This document shows, one piece after another, positions 1 to 11,233 of a DNA stretch of 64,000 nucleotides. Numbering within the stretch: position 1 is the first letter of the stretch; each line of letters opens with the position of its first letter. Both the position numbers and the translations under genes were made by a program. The notes below the pieces were generated by a model that ran no database searches, had not been told where the DNA came from, and saw only the letters and a program-made list of their open reading frames with translations. This stretch comes from Lithospermum erythrorhizon (taxonomy: Eukaryota; Streptophyta; Magnoliopsida; Boraginales; Boraginaceae). The stretch spans positions 62,001 through 126,000 of the forward strand of contig JADFUC010002440.1 in assembly GCA_019722365.1 (NCBI GenBank). Reading direction: 5' to 3'.

Positions 1-1790
1 GTCACTGGAAATTTAGGCCTATCTGTCTTCTCCAGGGGAACCCATGCCTTGGGAATCACAAGCATCCATATCCATCTTCACGAAGCACCAAAAGCGGAAT
101 GCTGCCGATTCTCGCCTACTCTCCCGGCTTGTCTATAAAATGTTCCACCCCTTAGCGGGCTAAGAGAGGTGCACATCCCCTTGTGGGAAACGGTAAAGAG
201 TAGGCAAAAAAGGGACAAGTTTGGTTCTACCTTAATGATTCTACAGACAGCATGGAAAAATCAGAATATAAAGCCAACCTACGGGCGAATTTGGCCATGG
301 GCGGTTATTAAGAGCTATTAACAAGTCATTGGTGAAAGAAGAAAAGGGAAAGCGAACCCCATAGGTGAAAAACTCTATATACACACCACCCAACCTGCAC
401 TTAACGGGCCATCCGCTTACACCCCTCACTACCAATGATCTACATATACTGTCCGCCTAAGGCCTCCCCATCTCAACCGACGGGGATGGAGAAGTATTCC
501 CTAAGGTGATTTAGGTGGGATTGTTCTACATCTATAGGTAGGGACTTCTTTATTATAGTAGGGTCCTCACTTTGTCTGTTCTTTTGACCCTCGGAACTGG
601 GCCGGCCTTGTCTCCCCGGGCAACATTTGCCGGGAGTGTGGCGAGATTCGCTCCCTTTATGAGGGTCCTCTTCTTCTTGAGTGGCCCGCCTGGTATCTGA
701 TCGCTTCGCAAGGAAGTGACCCCTACAAATCTTAAGGAGTAGTATTAACGAGGCTCAAAACCCCATGAATCTTCGCAGGAGTGTGATTACCTCAAGAGCG
801 ATCTCAACCAGCTGCAGTTTGCGATTCAACCACAAACTCCTAGTTCACTTTGAGTGACCTCTCATAACTCAAGCGAGTCTTAGTGGTCGAGGACAGATTC
901 AAAGCGGCTCAAGATACGACATATGGTTTTTGAAAAAAATCACGATTACACTCAGGGACAATCTTTTGAGACAATCTTTTGGGACAATCTGTCAACTCAA
1001 AAGGGTCCCCTGAGGGAACACTTAGTAGACCTCAAAGGAGCAACCTTTTGGGGGAATTCAACTGTCAAAATCAAGGAAAAACCCCCTCTTGGGATCACAG
1101 TCCACGTCAAGAAATAAAAAAGGGGGAAACCCTTTTTGAATTGATTTAATTCTTCAAGAGGAGATAACTCCTCCCAAAACCGTAATAACCACCTCAAGAA
1201 AAAAAAAAAGGAACAACTTTCGCCAGAAAACCAAGTGGACCACCTTTCCCAGGGCCTTCACCGACGTGTGGTTCCAAGAAGAAAACCCGAGCAACCAACT
1301 CAACTGAAGGTTTGAGGATATTTCTCCTGTGAGAAGCGGGAAGAAAATATTTCAAAGAGGGGAGGGAGACCACTACCACTCACCTGAAATGAGGAAAAGC
1401 GTCTCCGGAGGTGGCTATGGACGTGATGTTTGCAAGCAAAGAAAGTGGAACTAAGAGATTAGGGATTTCTTTGCCTTAAGAGGAAATAAAGATGGAGAAA
1501 AGAGAGAAATATGAAAGGGATCACTCACCTTTATAGCCGCTTTTTGGCTTTCGTGATTCCAACCGCCTTTCTTCTCCACCGATAGTGGGACACGCCGTAC
1601 ACATAAGGCAAGATAAATGCTTAATAAATTTAAATCCATTTAAAAGATGTCTTTTGAGTGTCCTTTCCATGGCTTTATACCGAAAAAATCCTAGGACAAC
1701 GATGTAATCCTACGATTTTATCACGCCTCAAGAGTAACGACCGTTTCCAAAATTTATAAAAACTATAATAAGCAAAAAAAACTTCATCGG
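1..1790. other. Unassigned intergenic DNA, no supported gene
   Basis: No reading frame here resembles a known protein, and the short open frames on both strands look random. The first ~900 bases are less AT-rich than most of the window and contain purine/pyrimidine blocks such as GGGCCGGCC and CCCCGGGC. They could be an old retrotransposon or an organelle-derived insertion, but I recognise no specific gene. From 900 to 1,790 the sequence is rich in AAGG/CCTC runs without a repeat unit I could define. Confidence 0.4.
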
Positions 1791-1799
1791 GGATTCACC

Positions 1800-2330
1800 C
1801 TAATGACACTTGTCACCTTCGGCCACTTGGCAGTGTGAGGGTCTTTTTAGATCCTCTATAAATATCCCAACATTCATTTCATTGTGCCGTGAATTTTCAC
1901 TTTTACCTCCTAAGCATATTTATTACCCTCTTAAATACTCAACATACTAACTTGATTGTCGAGCTCAGAGTCACTACGTGACTCTCGCATCTTCAGTACC
2001 ACGGCTGCACTCACCTACACTCTCATGACTTCTCACATGAGGGCAGATATATTGATCCTTACCCGTGACGAACCATATCAACTCGCTATACCAATATTGA
2101 AAAAAAGTCCGTGATAATGATTTAATGTTTTCCAACGGTACGTACATTCAACGAAATAATGATCCTCGAAAACTTGTCGACCGATCATCTCAAACTTTCC
2201 CCTACCCCTCGAAATGTTGTCAACAATCCAAGGCACAACAAAATGACATCTTTTAAGCATCTCATCGACCTCCAACCTAGCGAGTCGACTCATCATCATG
2301 TCTCTGAGATGAAGAAGGAGATCTTGAACA
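1800..2330 (+). repeat. LTR-like promoter and leader of a decayed retrotransposon
   Basis: A TATAAATAT box at 1857-1865 follows a GC-richer stretch and is followed by a T/C-rich leader and phrases (around 1950-2040) typical of the R-U5 part of plant Ty3/gypsy LTRs. The following 2,040-2,330 has a broken frame with a gag-like look, but no domain can be named. No second LTR, primer site or target duplication was found, so this is a fragment at best. Confidence 0.3.
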
Positions 2331-2936
2331 TTATCTATATCAAATATAAGTTGTGTTTCGTGTTCCTTCTTCGATTATTTATGAACATTTAGTACTTTTA
2401 CAATGTTCTAATATATCCAAAACTTTATGATTGCAATTTGCTAGAGAATTAATGCTTTCAAATTAGTGACTTGGCAAAAAAAAGTGGTGACTTGGTCAAT
2501 GCACAGCTATTCTGCACCTTTTAAAATTGAACAGGATAAAGTACGTAAGTTGAGGTTCTTTTTATTTATATCATCATGTGAGGAGCTAAAGATGCCAAAC
2601 TTCTGGATAATCATCTCATGGTTCCAATTCTCTCAATTCTGATAAGTGACCCTTGACTTTTAATGTCCCCACACGCAGAGGGATACCTTATGCATCAACA
2701 GTTGCCAAAAAAGAAGTTTCATAAAAACTTTAACTTACTACAATTAAGGCATAGGAAACATACAGCCTAGTTCCTCTGCTACGCGTAAGCCATTTAATTA
2801 TGAAGTTAAATGGAGATAGTGAAGAGAGATGTTCATATATATACAATATCTCAAATTAACTGATTAGATATGTTTGTTCAAAATAGTCTTAGAATACAAT
2901 ATTCTCCAAATTCTTCAGCTGTAGCCACTGAATATT
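2331..2936 (+). promoter_or_regulatory. Upstream region and probable promoter of the LRK10L-like gene
   Basis: This is AT-rich non-coding DNA directly upstream of the receptor start codon. A TATA-like run (CATATATATACAATA) lies near 2834-2848, about 90-100 bases before the ATG at 2937, a normal spacing for a plant core promoter plus short leader. No other element was recognised, and the TATA assignment is by position only. Confidence 0.3.
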
Positions 2937-4191
2937 ATGTCTTCCAGAAACCTCCAATCTTTGAATTATGCAGTATGTTTCCTACTTGTCCTATATTGTT
3001 CAAGAATCCTAAGTTGCAGAGCACAAGACACTCAATCTGTGTGTGTGCCATCTTCATGTGGAAAGATAGGTTCTATAAGCTACCCTTTTAGGCTAAAAAC
3101 AGATCCTAGACATTGTGGTAAGCCAGGTTTCGAGCTAGATTGTCAAAACAATCAAACCCTTATAACCTTCAAGTCCAAATCTTTCCATGTTGAATCCATC
3201 AGTTATAATAACTATACAATTAGGATGACTGATCCAGGCCTAGTTCAAGAATCCAACCTTTGCTCTTACCCAAATTACAGTCTTCTTTATGATGACTTAC
3301 CATATGATTTTGGGACATCCAAACCTGGGAAAGTCGTCAATGATTTCATCAGTCTTAACAACGATGTTGTCTTTGCCATCTGTCAGAATGCTGTAAATTC
3401 TCCTAACTACACTCTACTTAATGAGACATCCTGTAATAGAAACTCTTCTGGGGGTTATAGGTATCTGACTGTTAGGGATGATACGATGCTTATATCGGAT
3501 TTAGGATATTCTTGTAGAGCTGACAAGGTTGCTCGTTTTTCTTTGATGGGGCCGCCAATCGCGCCAGGGAATGCTTCTTGGGCAGGCATTCGAAGAAGTT
3601 TGGCTTATGGGTTTGAGCTTTCTTGGCATAATGTCTTATGTGATGTGTGTGAGCCAGGAATAAGTTCCTGTCTCATTGCAGATAACAAAGTTTCTTGCAA
3701 GAAATACTGCTATGAAGACACTCCCTATGAAGAGAAAAGTTTTGGATGTAAATTGGAGTTCTTGGCCCGTAAGTGATCGAAACACTACTAAATGTTTGTT
3801 CATTTAGATAGTTTCCTTGTATACATTTCACTTTTTATACAAGCAAACTATAATTCTTCCTAATTGTTTTCTGTTTCTACTTTGTTCAGCTGCTATAATT
3901 GTTTTTGGAGGTGGTGGAATTGGTAAGACTCACATGAGTGATTTGACATCCTCCCCCCTCCCTCCCTTCTATTAACTATCCAATCACCAATGGTATAGTG
4001 GTGGCAAAAAACTGAATTTTGTTTTGTTTACTTGTTGTGCAGTTGGTGTATTAGTACTGAGGTTCTTGATTGGCTTATGTTGCATGGCCATATTGATACC
4101 CCGTGAAAGGAAAAGGCATCGTTTATGGGAAATGAAACATAAGGATGATCTAATTTATAACTCTGCGGTAAATGCAGAAAATTTCTCCTAA
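2937..4191 (+). CDS. LRK10L/WAK-type receptor-like protein, kinase-less (3 exons)
   Basis: Coding exons read as 2937-3768, 3890-3922 and 4043-4191, all with GT-AG borders, giving 337 aa in one frame. Residues 1-28 are a signal peptide. A GUB_WAK_bind domain follows from about residue 36 (C-G-K-I-G-S-I-S-Y-P-F signature). A cysteine-rich WAK_assoc domain ends near 272 (GFELSWHNVLCDVCEPG), with many N-x-S/T glycosylation sites between. Exons 2 and 3 encode one membrane span (about 278-307), then a basic juxtamembrane tail (PRERKRHR). Family members continue into a Ser/Thr kinase. Here the frame stops at 4189-4191 and no kinase motif follows before transposon DNA begins. GCG-GTAAAT near 4168 could be an old donor to a lost kinase exon. 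The product would be a wall or apoplast-facing receptor-like protein without signalling domain; it may instead be a decaying gene. Confidence 0.75.
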
Positions 4192-4640
4192 ATCAACATA
4201 ATCATCAATATGTTGACATTATATGACATCGTATGTAATTTCTAATTTCTATTATTTATTAAATAAAAAAAACATAATGCTCAATTTTTTGTATAGTACA
4301 CTGTAATTTAAGCACTAATAAATTATTTCATTATTTGATTTGAAAGACAAGTTTGTGCGGATATAAGTCTGAAATTGCCATCCTACTATATATAAAAAAG
4401 GTTAATGGCAGGAGCGATCACCTTTATTTACACAATGTTATCCGTCGATCACTTATGTTTCAAAATATCCTGATCGATCACCTATCTCTTAAAAAATGTA
4501 CCATTTGCCTTTTCGCTAAAAATCTACATGGCAGCTTAAATGTGTCATGGAAATGGCGTGACTTTTTGCTGGGAATTTTCGCAGATCATTATAACGACTA
4601 CTTCCTGCGCCTACCGCCTGGCGTTGTGATCGCCATCAAC
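4192..4640. other. AT-rich spacer with MITE-like phrases
   Basis: No gene is supported. Between 4410 and 4500 the phrase GATCACCT or GATCACTT recurs several times at ~35-base spacing, as seen in short non-autonomous transposon debris. The open frame at 4353-4646 has no recognisable homologue and is treated as chance. This DNA sits where the kinase exons of the upstream receptor gene would be expected. Confidence 0.35.
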
Positions 4641-4925
4641 CCATAAATCGTAGCTCAACATACGATGGACGACGACATAAAGTACTTTATTGTCACCAAA
4701 GCCAAATACTTCCAAAATACAACACAACAATAAAGTTACAAAATGACTCATCAAAAGATGACAATAAAGTTTGAAGACAACAAAAGATAATCGATGTGAT
4801 GAAGCCGATTGTCGAGGGCTTCACTACTCAACAGTTCACCTACGATTCTATTCAACAACTCGACTCCACGCCGCCTACTCAACTCGCCCATTAATCATTA
4901 ATATGGCATGAAACGCCACTCAAAT
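4641..4925 (-). repeat. Inverted fragment of the Tekay-like LTR (3' part)
   Basis: Read on the minus strand, this matches the terminal part of the LTR seen on the plus strand at roughly 63,255-63,590: the ACATACGATGGACGACGACATAAAG phrase region at 4655-4680 mirrors the end of that LTR, and GGCATGAAACGCCAC at 4904-4918 mirrors its middle. It directly abuts the plus-strand LTR of the same family that starts near 4926. Confidence 0.65.
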
Positions 4926-7431
4926 AAATTGCACGTTGAATATTTATTATTTTAGTAGCTCGTGGTGTGTCATGTATACATAAATTTCGAGAAATATTAA
5001 ACAATATTACATTAATTGACGGGGTAACTCAATGTAGTATAAATATTTTCGGCGGTGTAGTTAAACGAGTCAAGAAATAATATGCTTAGTAAACTCATAA
5101 ATAATTTTAGCTCAGAGTATCATAGTGTACTATATATTTTAAGCATTTAATTTAATTATTATCACACAAAACGACAAACCATCTCTTGTTTTGTCAAATA
5201 AACTATTACCTAAACTAAATTGGAGTTAACTTAACTTTAACTTAACTACGGCGATTTAAATTTTAAAAAGAAGTGATCATATTTTCATAAAAAGAGAAAA
5301 ATTATCCTCCTCCCCCAAAGTCCCAAAATACCATGACATTTTCCCCATTTTCCTCTAAAAAATTTATTTTATCTTTTTGAATCAAGCTCTAGGATCATTT
5401 ACCCAACTTTTCAAATACTTAAGATATTCTTAAATCCTTTTTATTTTAGTTTTAAACTTGTTTATTTTAAAGAAAAATATGAAATAAATAGCAAAAATAT
5501 TTAGAAAATTATGAAATTCTTTATGTAGGTCAGTTTTGACACCTAAAATTGAATTATGAAAGGAAGTCTTGATTTTTCATTCGCTGTATTTATTATAAAT
5601 TTTAGAAGCAAATGGCTAGAAATATATATAAAATATGAAATAAATATCATATATTTTAAAAAATTAGTAAATATTAAATCAGGAAATTTCTCATTGTACC
5701 GTGAGCAACTCGAAGAAAATTTGCAGCGATTTCAAATTTTTTGCTACTTTTTCTAATTTAATTACTAAAACTTGGTTTTAAACAAAAAAAAAATTATTTC
5801 GATTTTATAAATTAAAAATAGTATTTTTATAGAAATTTATATCATATATTTGAGCTAATTTTCAAAGATGAGAATTTATAAAGTTATTTTGGCATTTATT
5901 TCGAATGATGGATGTTAAAATGACTAGAATTGTATTTAAATGGATAAAAATTGATTTTATTGAACAAATTATTTTTGGACAGAATATTTGAGCACTCTAA
6001 CTATATTTTAAGAGGACAAAATTTTTATAATGATTTATGAAATTGTTTTGGTATTTATTTGGTGTTTCAAGAAGTAAAAATGGAGAAATTCTAAAATGAA
6101 AAATGATATTTTCAAAAGGGAGTTAAATTCTAAAATAATAATAAACTTTGGGGATGATATTTTAGGTCGTTAAGGATGGTCAAATGTAAAATAAGTATAG
6201 AACCCGAAAATTTATAATAAAGTCATATTTGGAGCCGAAGTATAAATGATGTAGACGCACATTTAAATTATTTTGAATAAGAAATGAGGAAGAACTGCGA
6301 TTGGAATAACTAGTTGAATGCTAGTAGATTTTGCTTTTGCTAGAGGTGAAAGCATTTTATCTAAGTAGTAACTTATTACGCATTGGCGTGTGTACATTCA
6401 TATGTGCTAATAGTTGCTGTTGACATGATAGTTTGTGTTGATATGGTGATATGAAACACACGTTGATATTAAAGTTAATGCTGACATGATATACGAGATG
6501 CTGAGTTGTGTTATGTTGATAGTGAGACATATTAATGTGAATATATTTCTACTTAATATATGTACTTATGCATGAGAGTTCTATATATAGTTGACTTGTA
6601 CATGTGAAAGTATTAATGTAAATATCTCCGTTAAAGTGTGGCTGCATGTCTGAGAATATATACCAAACACTAAGAAGTGTGTGTACATGCATTTAGGCAA
6701 ATATAACCCTTGTGTCGACGGGCACAAGAGGCTCACCGGGTAGCTGAGTGGAGAAATACATATGTTACCGGTGATGAACTCAAGAACGGCTACAATATTA
6801 TTGAAATGGTTGATGCAATAATTATATGTCGAGTAATAGGTTGCCTATGTTTTATGATACGCTTTATATGTTGGACATCAGGTTGATATAATAGGAGGAT
6901 AAAATAATGCATGTGTTGTTGCGGCCATAAATTCCTGCACATGAGCCTGGTGTGATTAGTTACCACCCGGACGGCATGACTATTATGGCTTCTGTAGTCA
7001 ATTCCCCTTTCCCTATAGGGTGGCGTTTCATGCCAGGTTGACAGTTAGTAGCGGAGTTGAGTAGATGATGTGAGTCCGAAATGTCAACAGGGACCGCAGA
7101 AAGCGAGGCACTCCACGTATTTGTAAGTCCTCAATAGTCCTCATCCTGCCGATTATCTTTTTGTTGTGTCTTCAAACTTTATTGCTATCTTTTGAGGTTT
7201 AGTTTGAAACTTTATTTTGTTGTATTTTATAAGATTTTACCGTGACTACATGTATTATTGTTTGGTTGATATATTTGGTGGAGATGTTCAGTTCACTACG
7301 ATGGACAAATATTATACTCATTGTCAATGAAGTACTTAGATGTTGTTATCCATCATATGGTGACTCTAATTTACAAAGCTGCGTATCTATCCTAACCTCA
7401 AGGCGCCGACTTAGGGGCGTGTGTCGTTACA
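4926..7431 (+). repeat. 5' LTR of the Tekay-like element (about 2.5 kb)
   Basis: It aligns by eye almost end to end with 60,940-63,652. Shared landmarks include GGTGTGTCATG (near 4965), ATTAATTGACGGGG (near 5010), CTTGTGTCGACGGGCACAAG (6709-6728), the GTATTATTGTTTGGTTGAT phrase (near 7250) and the GATGGACAAATATT phrase (near 7300). The end is placed at CGTTACA (7431). The primer site just behind it is worn away (ATTTTGCACGAGC where TTTGGTATCAGAGC is expected), followed by the conserved TAGGTTTAAGAT. LTRs of 2-3 kb are normal for Tekay/Del. Confidence 0.7.
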
Positions 7432-7559
7432 ATTTTGCACGAGCATAGGTTTAAGATTTTATGGTGTCTCTGTTGTGTTATGTACTCAGTTTCTAAGGTT
7501 ACCGAGGAGTTGTCGATATTTGAGTCTAATGCTAAGTCTAAGTTTCTTTTCTTTTTGCA

Positions 7560-8760
7560 GATTCAGAGAATGAGATACCAAAGAGCTACGCCAGAAGAAA
7601 TGAGGTAGAAAAGGAAGGCATGTAAAATATGGATAGAGTTGTAGGTGGGCATGAGTTCAGAGTAAATGATGAGAATCAAGGAATGTACCGTTGTTCTAGG
7701 ACAGAAGTCGATCTCCGCATCAAGATATTTGACCGCTTCCCTTGGGCGGCACTCCACCACAAAGTTTTCGTGTGTCGATTCCTCAATTCATGCCTTGGAG
7801 TTCATTCCCAGATTTGGAGTGCCAGTATTTTAGTGCCTAAGGGTATTAATAGAGAGTCAGAGTAATTTTGCGGTATATAGGTTGCAATGTGATAGTCAGA
7901 CTGCAGAAAAACGCCACCGATCTTTTGGTCAGCGACCGGTCGACACCGCTGGGACAGATTTGTGAATGTATTCAAAGATAGCTATTGTCTTAGAACGCAC
8001 ATGTCCGCCCCAGAGCGAGAATTGGTTCAACTTAAGCAGGAGGGCAAGAAGATTTCATGACTAAGAGAAGAGATTCGTTGAGTTCGTCAGCTACTCCCAA
8101 GAGGTGCATGCTAATGAGAAAAAGAATATTGAGAGATTCCGCATTTTGATGAACTGGGCGACCAGATTAGACTATCACTCATGAAATTTTAGACTTCTTT
8201 CATGTTATATTGGAATGTTGCTTTATAGGTGGAGTCAAACTAACCAGTTCTAAACTATCAGAGAAGCAGAGGAAGTAATGTGCCCAGTTCACAAGCGCCA
8301 GCAAGTTCGGATTGTGGAGACCATCTCAACAGTAGTCGCTTTAGCAAACCCGTATAAGGCTCCCTCTACCGATGTGTTTGAGGACTTTGAGGAGTTATTC
8401 CAGGAGTCCGAGGAAACAGTGGTTGTTTCCGCCAAGGGGTAAAGTCAGCACAAGATCCATAGAGCGACTGTTATCAGTTGTCGACACTCATGGCATATCA
8501 CTAGTAATTTCCCTATGCCTTAAGGAAATTTTGGTGGTCCGATGCTATCGCTTCCTATACATCGCTGGGAGGCGACCAGTGGGAACGTGGTGGACAATTT
8601 GGAGGCTGGGAACTCCCCGAGGTTTGTTTGGCGTCATCAAGCGGTGCTGTCAGCGGGAGAAGCCAAAGTGGTGTCGGGAACCGGAAGAGGTCGGGTTTAC
8701 GCAGCCACTCAGCAAGAAGCTCAGATTCCCGGAGGCGAGCATGTACCTTCCACCATGTGG
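7560..8760 (+). pseudogene. gag remnant of the Tekay-like element
   Basis: The start of the gag region is recognised by comparison with the second element: the phrase around ATGGATAGAGTTGTAG (7629) and TTCTAGGACAGAAGTCGATCT (about 7695-7715) reappears near 63,868-63,935. The rest carries several frameshifts and stops; short open stretches (for example 8372-8875) cross gag into protease. Gag would build the virus-like particle. I see no clear zinc knuckle surviving. Confidence 0.55.
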
Positions 8761-8762
8761 GT

Positions 8763-10035
8763 TAGAAGCTAAAGCCTTGTTTGATTCTAGTGCTACTCAT
8801 TCATTCATATCTCTAAAATTGTCCCAACATATTCCTATAACTCGAGAAATTCTTGTTATACCACTTTTGATTTAACGCAGAAGTCGTGCTAAGATTGTCG
8901 AGGTACTTAGAACTGGCTTCCTAAGTATTTAAAATCATCGTAGATTACCTCGAAGATTTTAATGATTTTAATCTTTATTTGGGATTTGGATTGGTTAGGT
9001 AGACTTCATGCAGCGATAGATTGCCATCTTAAGAAGATTAAAATATCTAGTCCCGGAAAATCTATGATTCTCTTCCTAGATAGAAAATTCTTTCTCGGCC
9101 TCATTTTTTCTTTAATGGCCTATAAGTCATTGGGAGAAAGTGGTGTGTTGGTTATATTGCCCATGTCGTTGATACCAGAAAGGAGGAGATCGAACTACGG
9201 AATGTCCACGTCGTGAGAGATTATGTTGACGTGTTTCCTGAGGAGTTGCCAGGACTTCCTCCTGTGCTTGTAGAGCTTTCAGAAGTACTCGTAATACCCG
9301 ATTTCGATGGTACTACATGAATGGCCTACAAGGAGCCGAAAGAGTTAAAGACCTTTGAATTCTGTAAGAGTTGTTAGATAAGTGATTCATTCGACCAAGT
9401 AGTTCACCTTGGGGTGCTCCTGTGTCGCTTGGGTCACAGTTAAGGACGATCTCTCGAGGTTGTGCATTGATTATCGACAGTTGAATAAAGTAACAATTAA
9501 GAATCTGCTATCCGCTTGTGATCATGATCATTGACTCAATTGAGGGATGTCCGTATTCTCTAAGATTGATTTGATGTCAAAGTTACCACCAGTTGAGGAT
9601 TGCTGATGATGATGTATCAAGTCAGTATTTAGAATGTAAAAATATGGGTACTACGAGGTTTTGGTGATTCCATTTGATCGACGAATTCCCCGCATCATCT
9701 ATGGACCTTATGAATAGGTGTTCCACTCTTATTTGGATAAATTTGTTGTGGTCTTTATCAATGACATTTTGATATATTCTAGTAGTGAGGGAGATCATGA
9801 CGAAACTTCAGAATTGTGTTGGAGACTTTGAGAAAAAATGAATTGTATGCTAAATTTTCCAAGTGTGAATTCTGGTTGGAAAAAGTGCAGTTTTTGGGTC
9901 ATGTGATTTCAGGAGAGGGTATAAGTGTTGATCCTCAAAAAGTTGAAGCTGTGATGAATTGGGAATGACCCACAAGTGTTACTGAAGTAAGAAGTTTTCT
10001 GGGTCTAACAGGATATTATCGGAGATTTATAAAGA
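8763..10035 (+). pseudogene. Protease and reverse transcriptase remnant
   Basis: The aspartic protease motif survives as ALFDSSATHSFIS (8774-8812; canonical D-S-G-A has become D-S-S-A). RT follows from about 9215 with VRDYVDVFPEELPGLPP, CIDYRQLNKVTIKN (9460-9500) and [17 protein letters not shown] (9730-9780). The catalytic pair D-D is N-D there. KCEFWLEKVQFLGHVISGEG then leads to SFLGLTGYYRRFIK near 10,035. Several indels separate these pieces, so no functional polymerase can be made. Confidence 0.8.
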
Positions 10036-10615
10036 TTTCTGCTTATCGCAAATCTATGATATTAGATCGCGAGCTAAGTTTCAATGAGTTGGAAAGAAAG
10101 CTTACTACCGCCCAAAGGTTGACTATTCCATCAAGATTGGATACAAGTCAGATAGCAGCGACGCTTTTAACATTAAGGATTTTATGGCTAAGGTTAAGTT
10201 TATCGAGTATCATCCTCGAAAGGCGAACGTGGGTACCGATGCATTGCCGCAGCTTAAGTGGTTAAAGATCCGTTGAATGAAATTAAACAACTGGGTAAGT
10301 GTTAATTTTTCGAATAGGGTTGACGGAGGCAAGTAGAAATAGATTGATTTCAGAGCGAGAGGATGGCTTCAATGTATGGTGAATATACGCTCTCTACTTT
10401 GAGTTAAAAAGAGATTTTGCAGCCTAATGTCTATATAATATACCCGAAGTAGTACCAGATGTGCTTGAGATTTCTAAGAACAGTATTGGGGTGGGCCTAG
10501 CATTTAAAAAAAAGAAGAGAAATTGTTGAGTTTGTATCTAAGTGTTTGACTTGTCAACAAGTGAAGATTGAACACACATATAGCGTGCTCAAGGTAACCC
10601 CTTCCTATCCCGTGA
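10036..10615 (+). pseudogene. Eroded RNase H and linker region
   Basis: Only the end of the RNase H region can be read: a phrase of the type VEYHPRKANVGTDAL near 10,200-10,250, corresponding to the family's YHPGKANVVADALSR. The normal ~500-base body of the domain is mostly deleted between 10,040 and 10,195. The linker to integrase up to 10,615 has no open frame and no clear HHCC zinc finger. Confidence 0.5.
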
Positions 10616-10850
10616 GTGGACTTGGGAACATATTCAAATGGATTTTTTTTCAGACTCCCGAGGACGTTGAGAAAGAATGCTGGTATTTGGGTGATTGTGG
10701 ATAGACTGTCAAAGTCGGCTCATTTCTTACCAATTAAATCGACTACTGTCCCGAGTACAGAGTGTCATGTTCATCAAATTGAAGTATTCTATGGGGTGCC
10801 CGTATCCATTGTGTCGGATCGATTGCATGGGGTGCCGGTATCCATTCTTA
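10610..10850 (+). pseudogene. Integrase core fragment
   Basis: Translated pieces WEHIQMDFF, NAGIWVIVDRLSKSAHFLPIK and VFYGVPVSIVSDR match the catalytic core of gypsy integrases, including the first catalytic Asp (Q-M-D) and the Asp of V-S-D-R. A frameshift lies near 10,650. A ~19-base piece (GGGGTGCC-GTATCCATT) is duplicated at 10,793-10,811 and 10,829-10,847, just before the element switches to an inverted LTR fragment. Confidence 0.75.
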
Positions 10851-11233
10851 GCCACCAGCGCCTCACCTACGATCCTATTCCGCCATAACTTGACCGCACG
10901 CGCCCACTCAACCTACTAACTATCAACCCCGGCATGAAACGCCACCCCATAAGGAAAGGGTCACTATAGTCATGAATGACGCCTGTGTGGTAACTAATCA
11001 CACCAGGCTCATGTGCAAAGATTTTTATAAATATAACAACTTAAACTTATTTTTCCTCCTATTATATCAACATAATGATCAATATATAAGCATAACATAA
11101 TACATAAGCCTCCACAACATTAGTCCAGCATAATCAAACTCAAAAGTCATAATGTAATCATGAAAAAACATATAACTCAATAAATCAACGACATAAGCAA
11201 CTAAACTCCATAATCATATAGAGGCAACCTATT
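10851..11233 (-). repeat. Inverted LTR fragment of the Tekay-like family
   Basis: On the minus strand this aligns with the plus-strand LTR at roughly 62,945-63,340. Landmarks are CACCAGGCTCATGTGC near 11,000, the reverse of the 5' element's own CACATGAGCCTGGTGTGAT at 6950, and CGACATAAGCAACTAAACTCC near 11,190. It overlaps in content by about 75-80 bases with the inverted piece at 4641-4925, so the two pieces on either side of the plus element look like parts of one kind of minus-oriented LTR. Confidence 0.65.

Larger units (their letters stand above)
4926..10850 (+). mobile_element. Decayed Ty3/gypsy retrotransposon, Tekay/Del-like chromovirus, 3' truncated
   Basis: A long 5' LTR (about 4926-7431) is followed by remnants of gag, protease, reverse transcriptase, a trace of RNase H and integrase in the order PR-RT-RH-INT, which defines Ty3/gypsy. 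The polypeptide phrases match the Tekay/Del lineage. All domains are broken by stops and frameshifts, and the RT active site has changed from F-I-D-D to F-I-N-D. The element ends abruptly inside integrase near 10,850, where an inverted LTR piece takes over; there is no 3' LTR of its own. A second member lies at 60.9-64 kb in the same orientation. Confidence 0.8.

Noticed and set aside
4926..10850. Functional reverse transcriptase gene
   Set aside because: Multiple frameshifts, a lost RNase H body and F-I-N-D in place of F-I-D-D at the active site.
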